Shown: in pieces, positions 22,728 through 32,700 of the stretch
Numbering within the stretch: the first letter of the stretch is position 1
How the letters are laid out: each line of letters begins with the position of its first letter
Assembly: GCA_937925715.1 (NCBI GenBank)
Contig: CALAMG010000024.1
Coordinates: 1-64,000, forward strand
Direction of reading: 5' to 3'
DNA: 64,000 bases
Source: an uncultured Collinsella sp.
Lineage (GTDB): Bacteria > Actinomycetota > Coriobacteriia > Coriobacteriales > Coriobacteriaceae
Translations under genes and position numbers: made by a program
Notes under the pieces: model-generated
Databases searched by the model: none
Told to the model about the DNA's origin: nothing
What the model saw: the letters and a program-made list of their open reading frames with translations, nothing else

Positions 22728-25436
22728 CTAAAAACCAAAGTCAGCAACAGGGGCAAACGAAACAGCGATGGTATACGTCTCACGCCAAACGATCTTGCCC
22801 GTTTCGCGCTCGCGGCAGACCAGATAGTACGGACCCTTGGCCGAGAATCCATCCGCTGCACGCAGCGCAAACTTGGCATGCACGACGCGCTCCTGCGAGT
22901 TAGCAGAAGTCTTGTTGGCATGCGCCTTGACTGTATCGCTCACCTCGTTGCCGCTTGCGTCGGTAAACACCAGCTCATACTCGCACGGCAAGACCTTGCC
23001 TTGGGCGGGTTCTTCCTGGATCAAGTTGACCGAGAAGAGCGAGTTGGTCACTCGGCGTCCCTCGCTTAGCACGCGCAGCGTCGCCACGCGCGTATCGACA
23101 AAGTCCTTGGAACCCGAGCGCACACGCCAAAATCCGATAACGGGCACGCAGAGCTCCTGCAGGCTCATGCCGCCGTGGACGTAGTTGTTAGTGCCGCCGG
23201 GACGCTTGAAGTGCACGTTCTCGCGCGGGGCAAATCCCTCAAAACCGGCACCTAAACGTCCCATGCCAACATTAACAAACATCTCGCATGCCTCTTCCGA
23301 AAGCTTGGCCACGGCCTCGTTGGGCACCACCAGATGACGCTTGCCGTGCATGACAGGAGCGTCAAGGAAGGGAAGGTCTGGCTTGCCGAGCATCTGGCAC
23401 TCGTTGAGCTCACGACGCGTGTAGATGAAGCCGTGATCCGCCGTCATAACAACACGCGCGCCCGGGGCGTCGGTGCACACGCGGCGCGCCAACGCGGCAA
23501 GTTCCTCCACGGTGTCCGCGCAGGCATCGAAAACGTCATCCTGCGTAGCTGCCTTCTCGCCCGTGGCATCGATCTTGTTGTGGTAGAGATAAACGAGCCT
23601 GGAGTCTTTGAGCAGCGCTTTGCGCTCGGTTCCCGCCATGTTGAGGTATGCGCTCGAGCGCAAAGCGCGGGCCGTGGGCTCAACGTGGGTAAGTACGGCC
23701 TCGCGCTGCGGAGTCGTCGCAGTGGGCATGCCGTCAGCCAACACAAACGCGCCATCCTCTGCAAGCTCAAGCACCTGGTGCGGCAGCAGCGCAGGCATGC
23801 CCACCTCGGTAATGGAGGGAAAGACCGCCTGCATGCTAGAAACCTTGACGTTGCCGCCGCGTTCGCGCTCGAGCAGCGCCGCAACGTCGCGGGCAACCTC
23901 ATAGCGCAGCGCATCGCTCACGATAACGACCGTTGTTTTGGCAGAACCCACAAAGGCGGGCAGCACATGCCAGTAAAACTCATCCTGCCGTGCGGGACCA
24001 TCGATGTAGCCGCAATCGGCCCACTCCCCTTGCGCAGCAGCCGCCCAGCAGACATTGGCATCCGCCAAGAACCAGTTGCCGTAGAGATTCTCCGCCCAGT
24101 CCGCCACGGCGCGGGCAGGTTCCTCGAGCGCATCGCACTCGACGGAGCGTGCCCGCAGATACGCGGTGCACATATGGCGATAGGCAGCATCCATGGCATA
24201 CCAATCGGACGAATAGGCATCCCACACCTGCTGGGGCTGCGCCAGATGGAAGCCACCCGCGTGCGACTGCCTAAACGCGCACATATCGGCCACAGCGGCA
24301 AGCAGGTCAAAGTAGCTCTCGACACGACGGTACCAGCTTAGGTCGCAGCGACGCGCAGCAAATGCGCGCGCATCCTCAACACGGTCCGCGCCCTGGGCAA
24401 ACGAGCAGAACAGCTGCGAGAGCACGGCCTCATTGACGCACGGAAACACATCAAGCGAGGTCAGCACATCGATCGGCAAGGTCTCGAACCGTGCAAAGAG
24501 TCCGCGGGCGTCCTCAACCAAACGGCAAATCTCAAATAGGTCCTCGCTCGACGCCTGGGTATCGGCGGTCTGGTCCCACGTACGCACCGCCTCAAGGCAA
24601 TAGGAGCCGTAGGCGGGAGCCACATAGCTTTCGAGTCCCTTGAGCGCTCCCTCGGGAAGCGCGGTAGACGCCGCCGTAAGGAGCACATGGGATGAAAGCA
24701 TAAGCAATGAGTCGCGCTCATACAGCGGTCCCTCAAGCCCATAGCAGCGAAGCATAAAGGCAGAGAGCACATCGCGCACGCAGTACTTGTCCATCAACTC
24801 GGCCAGCGCCTCGGGACCCTCGTGCAGCAGCATGGTCATACAGCCACGCAGCACAAACGCGGGGCGCGCGTCACCAAGCTCTTTACCGCCAAAAATCACC
24901 GTAAGGATGCCGAGTTCGATATCGGATGCGCCCGAGGCATGCGGAACACACGCGGCAAACTTAGCGCAGCGGGTCTTGGCATCAAAGAACGTCTTGTGCT
25001 CGCGCAGGCTCTCGCGCACGGCGTCGATATTCTCGATGCCTAGCTGATCGGCCAAAAGCGAAAGATAGTCAGCCTGGAACTGATCGGCATACAGCTCAAC
25101 ATCGGCAAGCCAATCACCCTCAAGCCTGCCGCGCGGGCAACGGCGATACAGCAAGATATCGCTCGCAAGGTCATCGCGGTTGATGAGCTTCTTGACGGCA
25201 AACATACGGCCCTCGCAGGCTTCAACAAACCGCACTGGGCGCTCAAAGTCACCGTGAGCGGGCATAACGCCGTCATCAGTCCCCGCACCGTCGAAGCCCT
25301 CGGCGGCCAAACGTTCAAACTCAGGAGCAAACTCGCCGTCCGCATCGTGCCAAACCACCACACGGCGGGGCATGCATGCGAGCAACGGTTGCAAAAACCG
25401 CAACTTGAGCTGTTCTTCTACATCGATCTTGGGCAT
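22728..25436 (-). CDS. pglZ: BREX-1 system protein PglZ (type A)
   Basis: Core BREX component with an alkaline-phosphatase-superfamily PglZ domain. Over 902 residues, the N-terminal third is the type A-specific helical part; the phosphatase-like core shows VIVSDALRYEVARDVA (about 500-515) and MTADHGFIYTRRE (about 660-672), which supply the metal ligands. The C-terminal portion (about 750-900) is beta-rich. In the system PglZ acts with PglX and BrxC during phage exclusion; its enzymatic target is not settled. It is followed by brxL with 11 bp between, and preceded by the pglX C-terminal gene with 23 bp between, so all are one operon. Confidence 0.93.
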   Translation of the reverse strand: MPKIDVEEQLKLRFLQPLLACMPRRVVVWHDADGEFAPEFERLAAEGFDGAGTDDGVMPAHGDFERPVRFVEACEGRMFAVKKLINRDDLASDILLYRRCPRGRLEGDWLADVELYADQFQADYLSLLADQLGIENIDAVRESLREHKTFFDAKTRCAKFAACVPHASGASDIELGILTVIFGGKELGDARPAFVLRGCMTMLLHEGPEALAELMDKYCVRDVLSAFMLRCYGLEGPLYERDSLLMLSSHVLLTAASTALPEGALKGLESYVAPAYGSYCLEAVRTWDQTADTQASSEDLFEICRLVEDARGLFARFETLPIDVLTSLDVFPCVNEAVLSQLFCSFAQGADRVEDARAFAARRCDLSWYRRVESYFDLLAAVADMCAFRQSHAGGFHLAQPQQVWDAYSSDWYAMDAAYRHMCTAYLRARSVECDALEEPARAVADWAENLYGNWFLADANVCWAAAAQGEWADCGYIDGPARQDEFYWHVLPAFVGSAKTTVVIVSDALRYEVARDVAALLERERGGNVKVSSMQAVFPSITEVGMPALLPHQVLELAEDGAFVLADGMPTATTPQREAVLTHVEPTARALRSSAYLNMAGTERKALLKDSRLVYLYHNKIDATGEKAATQDDVFDACADTVEELAALARRVCTDAPGARVVMTADHGFIYTRRELNECQMLGKPDLPFLDAPVMHGKRHLVVPNEAVAKLSEEACEMFVNVGMGRLGAGFEGFAPRENVHFKRPGGTNNYVHGGMSLQELCVPVIGFWRVRSGSKDFVDTRVATLRVLSEGRRVTNSLFSVNLIQEEPAQGKVLPCEYELVFTDASGNEVSDTVKAHANKTSANSQERVVHAKFALRAADGFSAKGPYYLVCRERETGKIVWRETYTIAVSFAPVADFGF

Positions 25437-25459
25437 GAATATCCTTACCGTATCTGCAG

Positions 25460-26428
25460 TTACTTAATCTTTGCTAGCACATCCTGAAACTTGGCGTAGT
25501 TGACCTTGACGCCGTCATCCAGGTCGATCTTAATCATCTGGTCTGCCAAGTGGTGCAGTTTCTCCTCGTAGCCAATGGTCTCTTTGAGCTGGTCGTTAAG
25601 CTTTTTGACGCGCTTGTCCAAGCGCACGCGCTCGCCGCGCTCGGCACCAGCAAGGGCATCGTTGGCATAGCCGATCTGGGCACGGTAGCGCTCCTGCTGC
25701 TCATGCACATAGTCGGTGCGGATGCGAGCCAACAGGTCGGGCTGATAGCGATGCATGTAAACAAGGCACTTGAAGCCGTTCTTTTTGCCACTGTCGAACA
25801 GCCAGTAGATGGGGCGCTTCTTATAGGTCTGGCAGTGGTCCTTAAAGAAGTCCTTCAAAAAGTAGGTGCGGATTACCTCGCGCGAGGTACCCCTGCCGCC
25901 GAGCGCCTCGGCAATAAAGGCCAGGTTCTGCTCGAGCGTCTCCTTGCCATACACGGTGCGCACAAAATCGATAAAGTAGCGCACGATGTCATCGTCAAAG
26001 TACTCGTCATCGGTAATGGGCAGCACATTATCGCTATCGGGCATAAAGGTCACGTGATCGGGATTGGACATCTTTGCCAGATAGTCGTCGACCGTGGCGC
26101 CCTGATCGACCAGGACCAGCCCGTCCGCATCCAGGGAATAGCGGCCAAACATGCAGCCCACGGCATAGCTTATGAGCGAGGTAATCTCGTCGCGCTTGGT
26201 ACGCACGTATTTGTTGCCCTTATAGCTCTCGGGGATCTCGTCGGCGGTATCAAAGATGCGTGCCACCGATACGTACTTGTCCTCGACCTCGATGGGCACT
26301 TCGCCCTCCATGTTGTAGATCTTGGCAAAGATTCGGTTGAGCTCCTCCTCGTTAGCGCGGAGCTGCTCGAAGCGAGCATTGACCTCGGCCTTGCGAGCCT
26401 CGTATTTATCTTGAAGTAAAGTGGCCAT
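25460..26428 (-). CDS. pglX: C-terminal portion of BREX methyltransferase PglX, as a separate gene
   Basis: A 322-residue protein equal to the C-terminal domain of normal PglX, which usually forms one chain of about 1,200 residues. Diagnostic stretches are LRANEEELNRIF (about 23-34), ISYAVGCMFGRYSLD (about 86-100), TSREVIRTYFLKDFFKDHC (about 179-197) and KRPIYWLFDSGKKNGFK (about 201-217). It has no methyltransferase motifs itself. It has its own ATG and an AAAGGGCGG ribosome site, so it could be translated as a separate subunit that complements the N-terminal gene at 27216-29726. Between them lies a HEPN-type gene. GC content returns to the high level of the rest of the operon. Whether the two halves reassemble is unknown. 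Confidence 0.87.
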   Translation of the reverse strand: MATLLQDKYEARKAEVNARFEQLRANEEELNRIFAKIYNMEGEVPIEVEDKYVSVARIFDTADEIPESYKGNKYVRTKRDEITSLISYAVGCMFGRYSLDADGLVLVDQGATVDDYLAKMSNPDHVTFMPDSDNVLPITDDEYFDDDIVRYFIDFVRTVYGKETLEQNLAFIAEALGGRGTSREVIRTYFLKDFFKDHCQTYKKRPIYWLFDSGKKNGFKCLVYMHRYQPDLLARIRTDYVHEQQERYRAQIGYANDALAGAERGERVRLDKRVKKLNDQLKETIGYEEKLHHLADQMIKIDLDDGVKVNYAKFQDVLAKIK

Positions 26429-26465
26429 GACAGACCGCCCTTTCTTTGTTGAAAAGTGCGGCTAT

Positions 26466-26482
26466 GCAAATTTAAAATTTGC
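26466..26482. promoter_or_regulatory. 17-nt AT-rich palindrome between the HEPN gene and pglX-C
   Basis: GCAAATTT-A-AAATTTGC is an exact inverted repeat in the 121-bp gap between two otherwise tightly spaced operon genes. It could be an operator, an internal promoter element, or a hairpin. The gap is far more AT-rich than the flanking BREX genes. Confidence 0.45.
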
Positions 26483-26549
26483 ACTAGCCAGCTAAACAAT
26501 TAACAGATTTAAATTCTTTACGGATTAAAGCGCGTCGTTTATTAATTCC

Positions 26550-27206
26550 CTAGTGTTTGTTGCTCTTTCTATGAATGAGCTTTTCAAATTCGCCTCTGCC
26601 AGCGTCCTTAAAATAAAAACGAGCGTCAATATCAATCGCCTTTATCCAGTCGGTAAACGCCTTTTGAGGCAGAAGCATCATGGCAGTCGTTTTTCCACTT
26701 GAACCACCAGCTTTATCCTCGAGAAGCATCATTCCATTAGGGAAGTAATACGTACACCCATGTGCAAGTGAATTGCGGATATGAGTTAGTAAAGTCATTC
26801 CTTTACCTGAGTCTTTAGGTTCGGGACCCTTGCGACCAGAGATTGTATAAGGTTGAATACAGAGGACCCTCGGACTAACGATATCAATCGGAGCTTCAAT
26901 CTCTTGTTTAACTCCATCAGCCGACTTTTGATTTACAGTTGTTTTAAATCCATATTCCTCAATCACATCTCCAAGATTATCAGCCATAAGTAATTCACGC
27001 TTCCCGGAAGGCACCCCTTCATACTCAAGAAGAGTATCGAATGGCAATTGTTTCAATCCATAATCAGAGGCGGTTCTTCTTTGAGAAGCAGAGTTAGCTA
27101 CAGATTTAGTCACAAAGAAATCCCAAATAGAAGAAATCTCATCCGGAGTCCAATAGCTAGATTCATGCAGAGACATATGAAATGAAGATATACAGGCTTT
27201 GTCCAT
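26550..27206 (-). CDS. HEPN-type predicted RNase inserted between the two pglX parts
   Basis: A 218-residue protein with the HEPN catalytic signature RNSLAH (R-x4-H, about residues 144-149) in the context LLTHIRNSLAHGCTYYF, followed by GMMLLEDKAG. This pattern matches HEPN-family nucleases of the pEK499_p136 sort, as best I can tell by eye. HEPN proteins are usually metal-independent RNases acting as toxins or defence effectors. The gene is clearly AT-rich compared with brxC, pglZ and brxL, so it was probably acquired. Its reading frame opens directly at the stop of the pglX N-terminal gene: a GTG at 27215 abuts the TAG, and an ATG at 27206 follows. The position strongly suggests co-transcription with BREX. 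The function as a BREX partner is inferred. Confidence 0.78.
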   Translation of the reverse strand: MDKACISSFHMSLHESSYWTPDEISSIWDFFVTKSVANSASQRRTASDYGLKQLPFDTLLEYEGVPSGKRELLMADNLGDVIEEYGFKTTVNQKSADGVKQEIEAPIDIVSPRVLCIQPYTISGRKGPEPKDSGKGMTLLTHIRNSLAHGCTYYFPNGMMLLEDKAGGSSGKTTAMMLLPQKAFTDWIKAIDIDARFYFKDAGRGEFEKLIHRKSNKH

Positions 27207-27215
27207 AACCAGCAC

Positions 27216-29726
27216 CTACACCAAAGGGTTATGTTTGAAATCCCAAGAGGTTTCAAACGAATCCCAATCGGTTTTTGATAGTTCGCGGCACGAGTCGACC
27301 ATGTCGTTGACCAACGGCTCCTGTTCCTCGTTCTGAATGATCGGGTAGGTTGCGATTTGGCCTACCTCGAAATTAAGCGTCGGCGAGAGCATGCTTGCGA
27401 CACGCATGATCACAGAGCTGTTACAAGCTCCCTGGAGATACTTGAGTGACTCCTCGTCGCTAAAAACGCTCGTGCCCGCCACATCAAAGATATGCCCAGC
27501 AGGCTTAAAACGAAACGCAATGGACCCGCTTGAAATCTTCGACCAGGTAATCGATGGGCTAAAGAAGCAGTTTGTATTCTGTGGCCTGGAAAGCAATCTA
27601 CCATTCTGGTCTTTGTAATTACGGATCTCCTGTCCGTCATTCTCCCAGTTAACAACTGAGCTATTATTTCCGTACCATTTGCGGAAATCGCCGCCCTTGT
27701 TGTAGGGGAACCACTTGCAAGCGCTTTCAATCGACTCTTGAATAGATCCACAGGAATAGACGCTCTTGCAATCATCGACTTCCCACCACTCGCGAACGAA
27801 ACGAGCGTTCTCGCCAGTAGCAAGCCCTTGGCGCGGCTTGCCATACTCACTGAGCTGTTTTGCGTTTCCAAACGCATCCAGAAGAGCGTCACTGGCCCAG
27901 TAGGCTATGGGGATGCCTGGGATCTGTTTAAAGGTGTCGGCGCCGCGACGGTAGAACCAGCCGCAGTCGGGGTTCTGGATCGCCGCAAGCAGCTTAAGGC
28001 GCTTCGCCTCGCTGCCGTTGATGTCGACGAGGCGCACGTAAGCGCCCTCGTATGCCGCGCGGCCGTTGTAGATGACATCGGCGGTTACGTTGACGACCTC
28101 GCCGCCGATGGCGTCAAATGCGCGGGGGCCGAGATGAGCCATCGAGACAATCGTTTTGCCCTCGATGATCGAAGAGCGCATCTTCTCAAAGCTGCCCAGG
28201 AACATCCAACTCTGCATGGTAACCATTGCAGCGTAGCCCTTATCCTCGACAAGGTTAAAACCGCGCTCGATAAAGCACGTGCAGAGGTCGCTCTTCACGT
28301 CGGGGTAGTTCTTCTTGATCCACTTGCTCATGAATGGATTAAAGCTGCTGCTGCCCATATACGGAGGATTCGCAACGGTGCAGGCAAAACGACGGGACAG
28401 CTTCTCGCAGATGGCGGCAGCGCTTTCGAGCTTAGTTTTGGCCGTAGCGGCAAAAAGGTCATCGGAACAACTCGCGGCGGCAGCCTTGAGCTCGTCGATC
28501 TCGTCCTCTGAGGGATTGAGCAGCGAACCGATCTCGCCCAAATGACTCAGCTCCTCGGCGAGCTTCTTGTTGCCCGGCAGCTCGTCCTCCCCTAGCGGGA
28601 TGCTCGAGAGCACGGCAACGTCGGCGCGAACGCCACGCCTAAAGAAGCGACGATCGTGCTCGCGGGCGCACATGGCAAGCGCCAGCTCCGCGATCTGAGC
28701 CGCACGGGGGTCGATCTCCATGCCAGCGAGGTTTTTGGTCAGGATGAGCTCCGGGATCTCGCGCTCGCGGTAGCCGCGCTCCTCGTACACGGCAAAGAGC
28801 AGCTCAAACGCATAGACCAGGATATGGCCCGAGCCACATGCGGGGTCGCAGAGGGTTATCTCCTCGGGGCTCGAAATGCGGATGAAGTCCTCGTGCTCAG
28901 TATCAGGCTCGATGTAATACTCCATGCGCTCGCGCAGCGAACTCCCCGGGTTGTTGAGCATCCACAGACGGCCGAGCGAGTTCTGGACCATATAGCGCAC
29001 GATCCACTCGGGGGTGAAGAGCTGCGTGGCGGGCGCGATGTCCGCCGCCGCTGCTTTGCGTTTTGCCTTGAAGAACTCGTCTTTGACGTCAGCGTTGTAG
29101 TACTGATACATCCAGCCCAGAACGGTCACGCCCTTGCGCCAGTCCTCGTCAGCGAGAATGGTGTTGAGTTTGCCCACCACGCCGTCGGACATCATGAGGC
29201 CCTGGGGCAACAGCAGCTCCATGGCACCGCCCACGCGTTCAAAGACGCCCGGCAGGCAATCGGCAAGCTCCTCGCACTGAGCCATAAACAGGTAGCGCCA
29301 CAGCGGTTCATCCAAGCCCGCCATCTTGAGCTCGGCTATGCGATCGGTATCGGCCGTCGCTATCTCCACGTCCAGTGCGTTCTCCACGGCCTCGCTGCCA
29401 TGGCTGCCGTCCGCACGGCTCAGCATGCGCATACGGCTGGGGAGCCATCCGCGTGCATCCATAAAGCGAATGGCCACGATGCGGTTGAACCAGGTGTAGG
29501 CCGCTCGGTCGCGCAGCGCCTCGTGTCCCACCTCTGTCTGTATGCGCAGCAGCTCGTCACGCTGCTCAACCTCAGCAGGACTTAGGGGCAGGCCGTTGAC
29601 GGTCTCGGACCCAACGGGCGAAGGTGCAGGTTCGGTGATGCCGTAGCGCACCATCTGTGCCTCCACGCCTTTGATGAGCTCTGTACGGGCCCAGGTGCAG
29701 AAGCTCTTAAGAGCAGAATCGTTCAT
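27216..29726 (-). CDS. pglX: BREX adenine-specific methyltransferase PglX, N-terminal (catalytic + target recognition) portion
   Basis: An 836-residue protein holding the N-terminal regulatory part, the methyltransferase core and the target-recognition domain of PglX. The SAM-binding motif is DPACGSGHILVYAFE (about 293-307) and the catalytic motif is VANPPYMG (about 448-455), typical of N6-adenine methylation. The protein ends with FETSWDFKHNPLV. In ordinary PglX this sentence leads directly into the C-terminal domain that is here encoded separately at 25460-26428. The target-recognition part (about residues 610-830, DNA 27230-27900) is noticeably more AT-rich than the catalytic part, consistent with recombinational exchange of specificity. 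In BREX, host DNA is methylated while unmodified phage DNA is blocked. Confidence 0.92.
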   Translation of the reverse strand: MNDSALKSFCTWARTELIKGVEAQMVRYGITEPAPSPVGSETVNGLPLSPAEVEQRDELLRIQTEVGHEALRDRAAYTWFNRIVAIRFMDARGWLPSRMRMLSRADGSHGSEAVENALDVEIATADTDRIAELKMAGLDEPLWRYLFMAQCEELADCLPGVFERVGGAMELLLPQGLMMSDGVVGKLNTILADEDWRKGVTVLGWMYQYYNADVKDEFFKAKRKAAAADIAPATQLFTPEWIVRYMVQNSLGRLWMLNNPGSSLRERMEYYIEPDTEHEDFIRISSPEEITLCDPACGSGHILVYAFELLFAVYEERGYREREIPELILTKNLAGMEIDPRAAQIAELALAMCAREHDRRFFRRGVRADVAVLSSIPLGEDELPGNKKLAEELSHLGEIGSLLNPSEDEIDELKAAAASCSDDLFAATAKTKLESAAAICEKLSRRFACTVANPPYMGSSSFNPFMSKWIKKNYPDVKSDLCTCFIERGFNLVEDKGYAAMVTMQSWMFLGSFEKMRSSIIEGKTIVSMAHLGPRAFDAIGGEVVNVTADVIYNGRAAYEGAYVRLVDINGSEAKRLKLLAAIQNPDCGWFYRRGADTFKQIPGIPIAYWASDALLDAFGNAKQLSEYGKPRQGLATGENARFVREWWEVDDCKSVYSCGSIQESIESACKWFPYNKGGDFRKWYGNNSSVVNWENDGQEIRNYKDQNGRLLSRPQNTNCFFSPSITWSKISSGSIAFRFKPAGHIFDVAGTSVFSDEESLKYLQGACNSSVIMRVASMLSPTLNFEVGQIATYPIIQNEEQEPLVNDMVDSCRELSKTDWDSFETSWDFKHNPLV

Positions 29727-29755
29727 GGTTGATGAGCCTTTCTAAACGCCATAAA

Positions 29756-29783
29756 CCACCGGTGCTCGCTTTGGCACCGGTGG
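29756..29783 (-). other. 10-bp hairpin between brxC and pglX
   Basis: CCACCGGTGC (29756-29765) and GCACCGGTGG (29774-29783) pair perfectly around an 8-nt loop in the 66-bp gap between brxC and pglX. There is only a short T3 after it on the minus strand, so it may tune expression of distal genes rather than terminate. Confidence 0.5.
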
Positions 29784-29792
29784 CCCCGCGAG

Positions 29793-32700
29793 TTAGTTGA
29801 TACGAATCTCGTCGTTTGCAGCGAGCTCCTGCATAAGGCGAGAGCGCAGGTCGTCCACGTAGCGCTCCACGTCCTCTGCGGACAAGAGGCGACTCGGCTT
29901 GGCCAAATCGGCGCGGCGCACGGTCTTGATCTTGCGCTGGGGCTTAGACGCGGGCACGGGCGCAGACGATGCGGCGCCCTTGTTGGAGATCTTCTTGACC
30001 ACCTCACCCGTACTCGTGACCTCGGTGGTGCGGCGCTCGTTGTCCATTCGCATGCGGGCCTCATCCACGGCGTCGTATATCTTGTTGGTTGCAGCAACGA
30101 TCCAGTTTTCCCAGTTTGCCGCGAGGGCGTTAAGCTCGTTGAGGCTCTGGACGCCATGGGCGCGGTTCTTGAACGACTCATACCTGGTGTTGGCGTCCGC
30201 GATGGCATCCTTGGCCTGCTTGACAAAACCTTCTTGGCTCTCGGCCTGCTTCCGCAAATCCTGCAGGTCGTTTTCGATACGACACAAGAACTCGTTGCGG
30301 CGAATGCCCAGGTGCTTTTTGATGTCTTCCTCGACGGGTGCCATCAACGGCTGAAGGTCTTTAATGCGGCCGTAGGGCTTTGGGTCTTTGAGGATCTCGC
30401 GTACCTTTGCCACGTTCTCCACAGCGTTGGGAATGTCATCGGAGGCATACTCGATGCCCTCGGTGCGGCTCAAGAAATCCTTGGCGTGGTCAAACGCTGT
30501 TCGTTGGTTGGACTCGAAGAACTCAACCACCTTGTCAAAGTCTTCCTTGGCATCGAACAGGCGGTCCTCGTGCTTGGTGAACGTGGTCAAGAACGCCTCG
30601 GAATCGCTCTGGTCCTTAAGAACGTCGACCACCTCCGAGCGCATCTTCTCGCACTCGTCCTCACCGGGATACGGGTAGGCCGGCTTGATACCCGTGTAGT
30701 AGTCGCGTGCCATGGCGACGCACACCTCACGCAAGCCCTCAAGGCGCTCCTTGAGCTCGGCCACGAGCTTATCCTCGTTGGAGGGCACGGTCTTGAGATC
30801 AAACAGGCCACGCATAAGCTCGCCCGTGGCGCGCAGCAACCGGTCGCTCATGCGCACGCGCAAACGCACCTGGGCCTTATCGGCATCCTTACGCAGGAGC
30901 GACACCATGCGGCTGTCGTTAGCTTGAACCGTCTGACCGCCAAACAGCACCTGCGCGCGCTGCTCCACTACAAGCTGCGCCACCACATTTGCGATGTCAA
31001 CCTCGCGCCAGCCATAGGGCTTTTGCTGGTACCTGCGCTGGATATCGCCCATAGCGGTATCCAGGTGGCGCTGGTGCTGAACTTTGAGGTAGTCCTCGAC
31101 CTCCTTGAGCGCACGCGTGTTGCCCGCGTCCATGCCAGCGAGCCCCACTTGAACGTTGCCCGCCAGAGTGGAGCGGATATCGGAATCGCTCGTGACCGGC
31201 GCGCCGATATAGTCGGCCTTTTCAAAGACCACATCGCACAGCTGCGCCAGCACTTGCTCAAAGACCTGAGCGGGTTTGGCCGCGCGGACCTCAATTATGC
31301 GGCCGTTGACCGCGCAACGTGCATGGAGTACGGCCTCGCTCAAAAGGACATCGGCCTCTTTCTCGTTATAGGCTGCCTCGCGCATCTTGGACTCGACGAT
31401 CTGGCGCGTACTCGGCTGAAGCTCCTGGAGATTTCGCGTCTTGGCGTACTTGCGGATCTTGGCGGCGTTGACGAGCGTCTCCCAATAATCCGCCTCGTCG
31501 CTCAAAGCCACGATGGCTTTGCCCGAAGAAGCCAAGGCCAGCTCGGTATCGTCCGCACGGCCCAGATCGCTCGCCATAGTCGCCACGCAAAGCTCCATGC
31601 CGCCCATGCTGGCACCGTGGATTGAGCCGTCCACATAGCGGTCAAAAGGAAAGTCGTTGGCCCCGCGGTTGAGTTTACGCGCGGTGTAGATGCTGTCGAA
31701 CAGGCGCTTTTTGATAGACTCGATCACCTGCGCGTTATCGACCGGAGTGCGTGCGATCTCCTGCGCTATCTCCTGCTCCTCGTCGGTGAGGAAGCTATAG
31801 GCATCGCCCTGGCGTGCCACGTAGTTCTCGCGCTCCAGGCGGGCAAGGGACTCCTTGACGCGGTCCTTGAGGGCGCGCATGTCCACGTCGAGGCCGTCGA
31901 TCATGAAGATGGAGATGTTCTCGACCGTGGCCTTAACGTAGCCGATGTAACGAATCAGGTACAGGAGCTTGAGCACCTGAACGTCGTAGGGTTCAAGGCC
32001 CTTTGCGTCCTCGGCCGCACGGACCGCGCGGTCGACCACCTGGTTGATGCCGTGCTCAAGGTCTTTGGAGATAGTGTCGAAGAAGCACCAGAACGGCACG
32101 AGTGCACCGGTCTGGTCATACTGGATGGCCTGAGCGCTCTCCTGGAACGCGCTCAGCATGGAGCGCTCGCCCGTTGACATGTGCTTGGCCTTGACACCGT
32201 GCTTGCGCACCTCGGTCATCACGTCGGGCAGGAGCTTAAACTGGTAGCCCACAAACGGGTAGCTGGCCACAAAATCCTTGGAGTTGGCGTAGCCGGCAAG
32301 GTCGGAGCGCGAGCCACCCTCAAAGGTAAAGTTGTTTTTAAGCACGGTGGCGTCTTGCTCGTAGACCTGTGCAAGCATATCGGCCGCCGGCGCGGTCTTC
32401 TCGAGCACACGGCGCTGGATGACCTCGTCCACGCTGGAGCTGGAGAGCGAAAGGCGGGTATTGAAGCGGCCCTGGATCTTTGAAAAGTCGTTGCCCACGG
32501 GCAGGCTCAGGTTATCGATGGCCTCCTGGCTCGTAACCATCACCCACACGCGGCCACCGCAGGCGGCACCCAGCTCCTCGACGATGGTCTGAAGGCTCAG
32601 CATAAGGCTTGGGTCCTTGTCGTTTGTAATAAACTGACCCACCTCGTCGACCATAAAGAGCAAACGGAAGTTGCCGCCGTGGGCCGCTGCCTGAGCGTCT

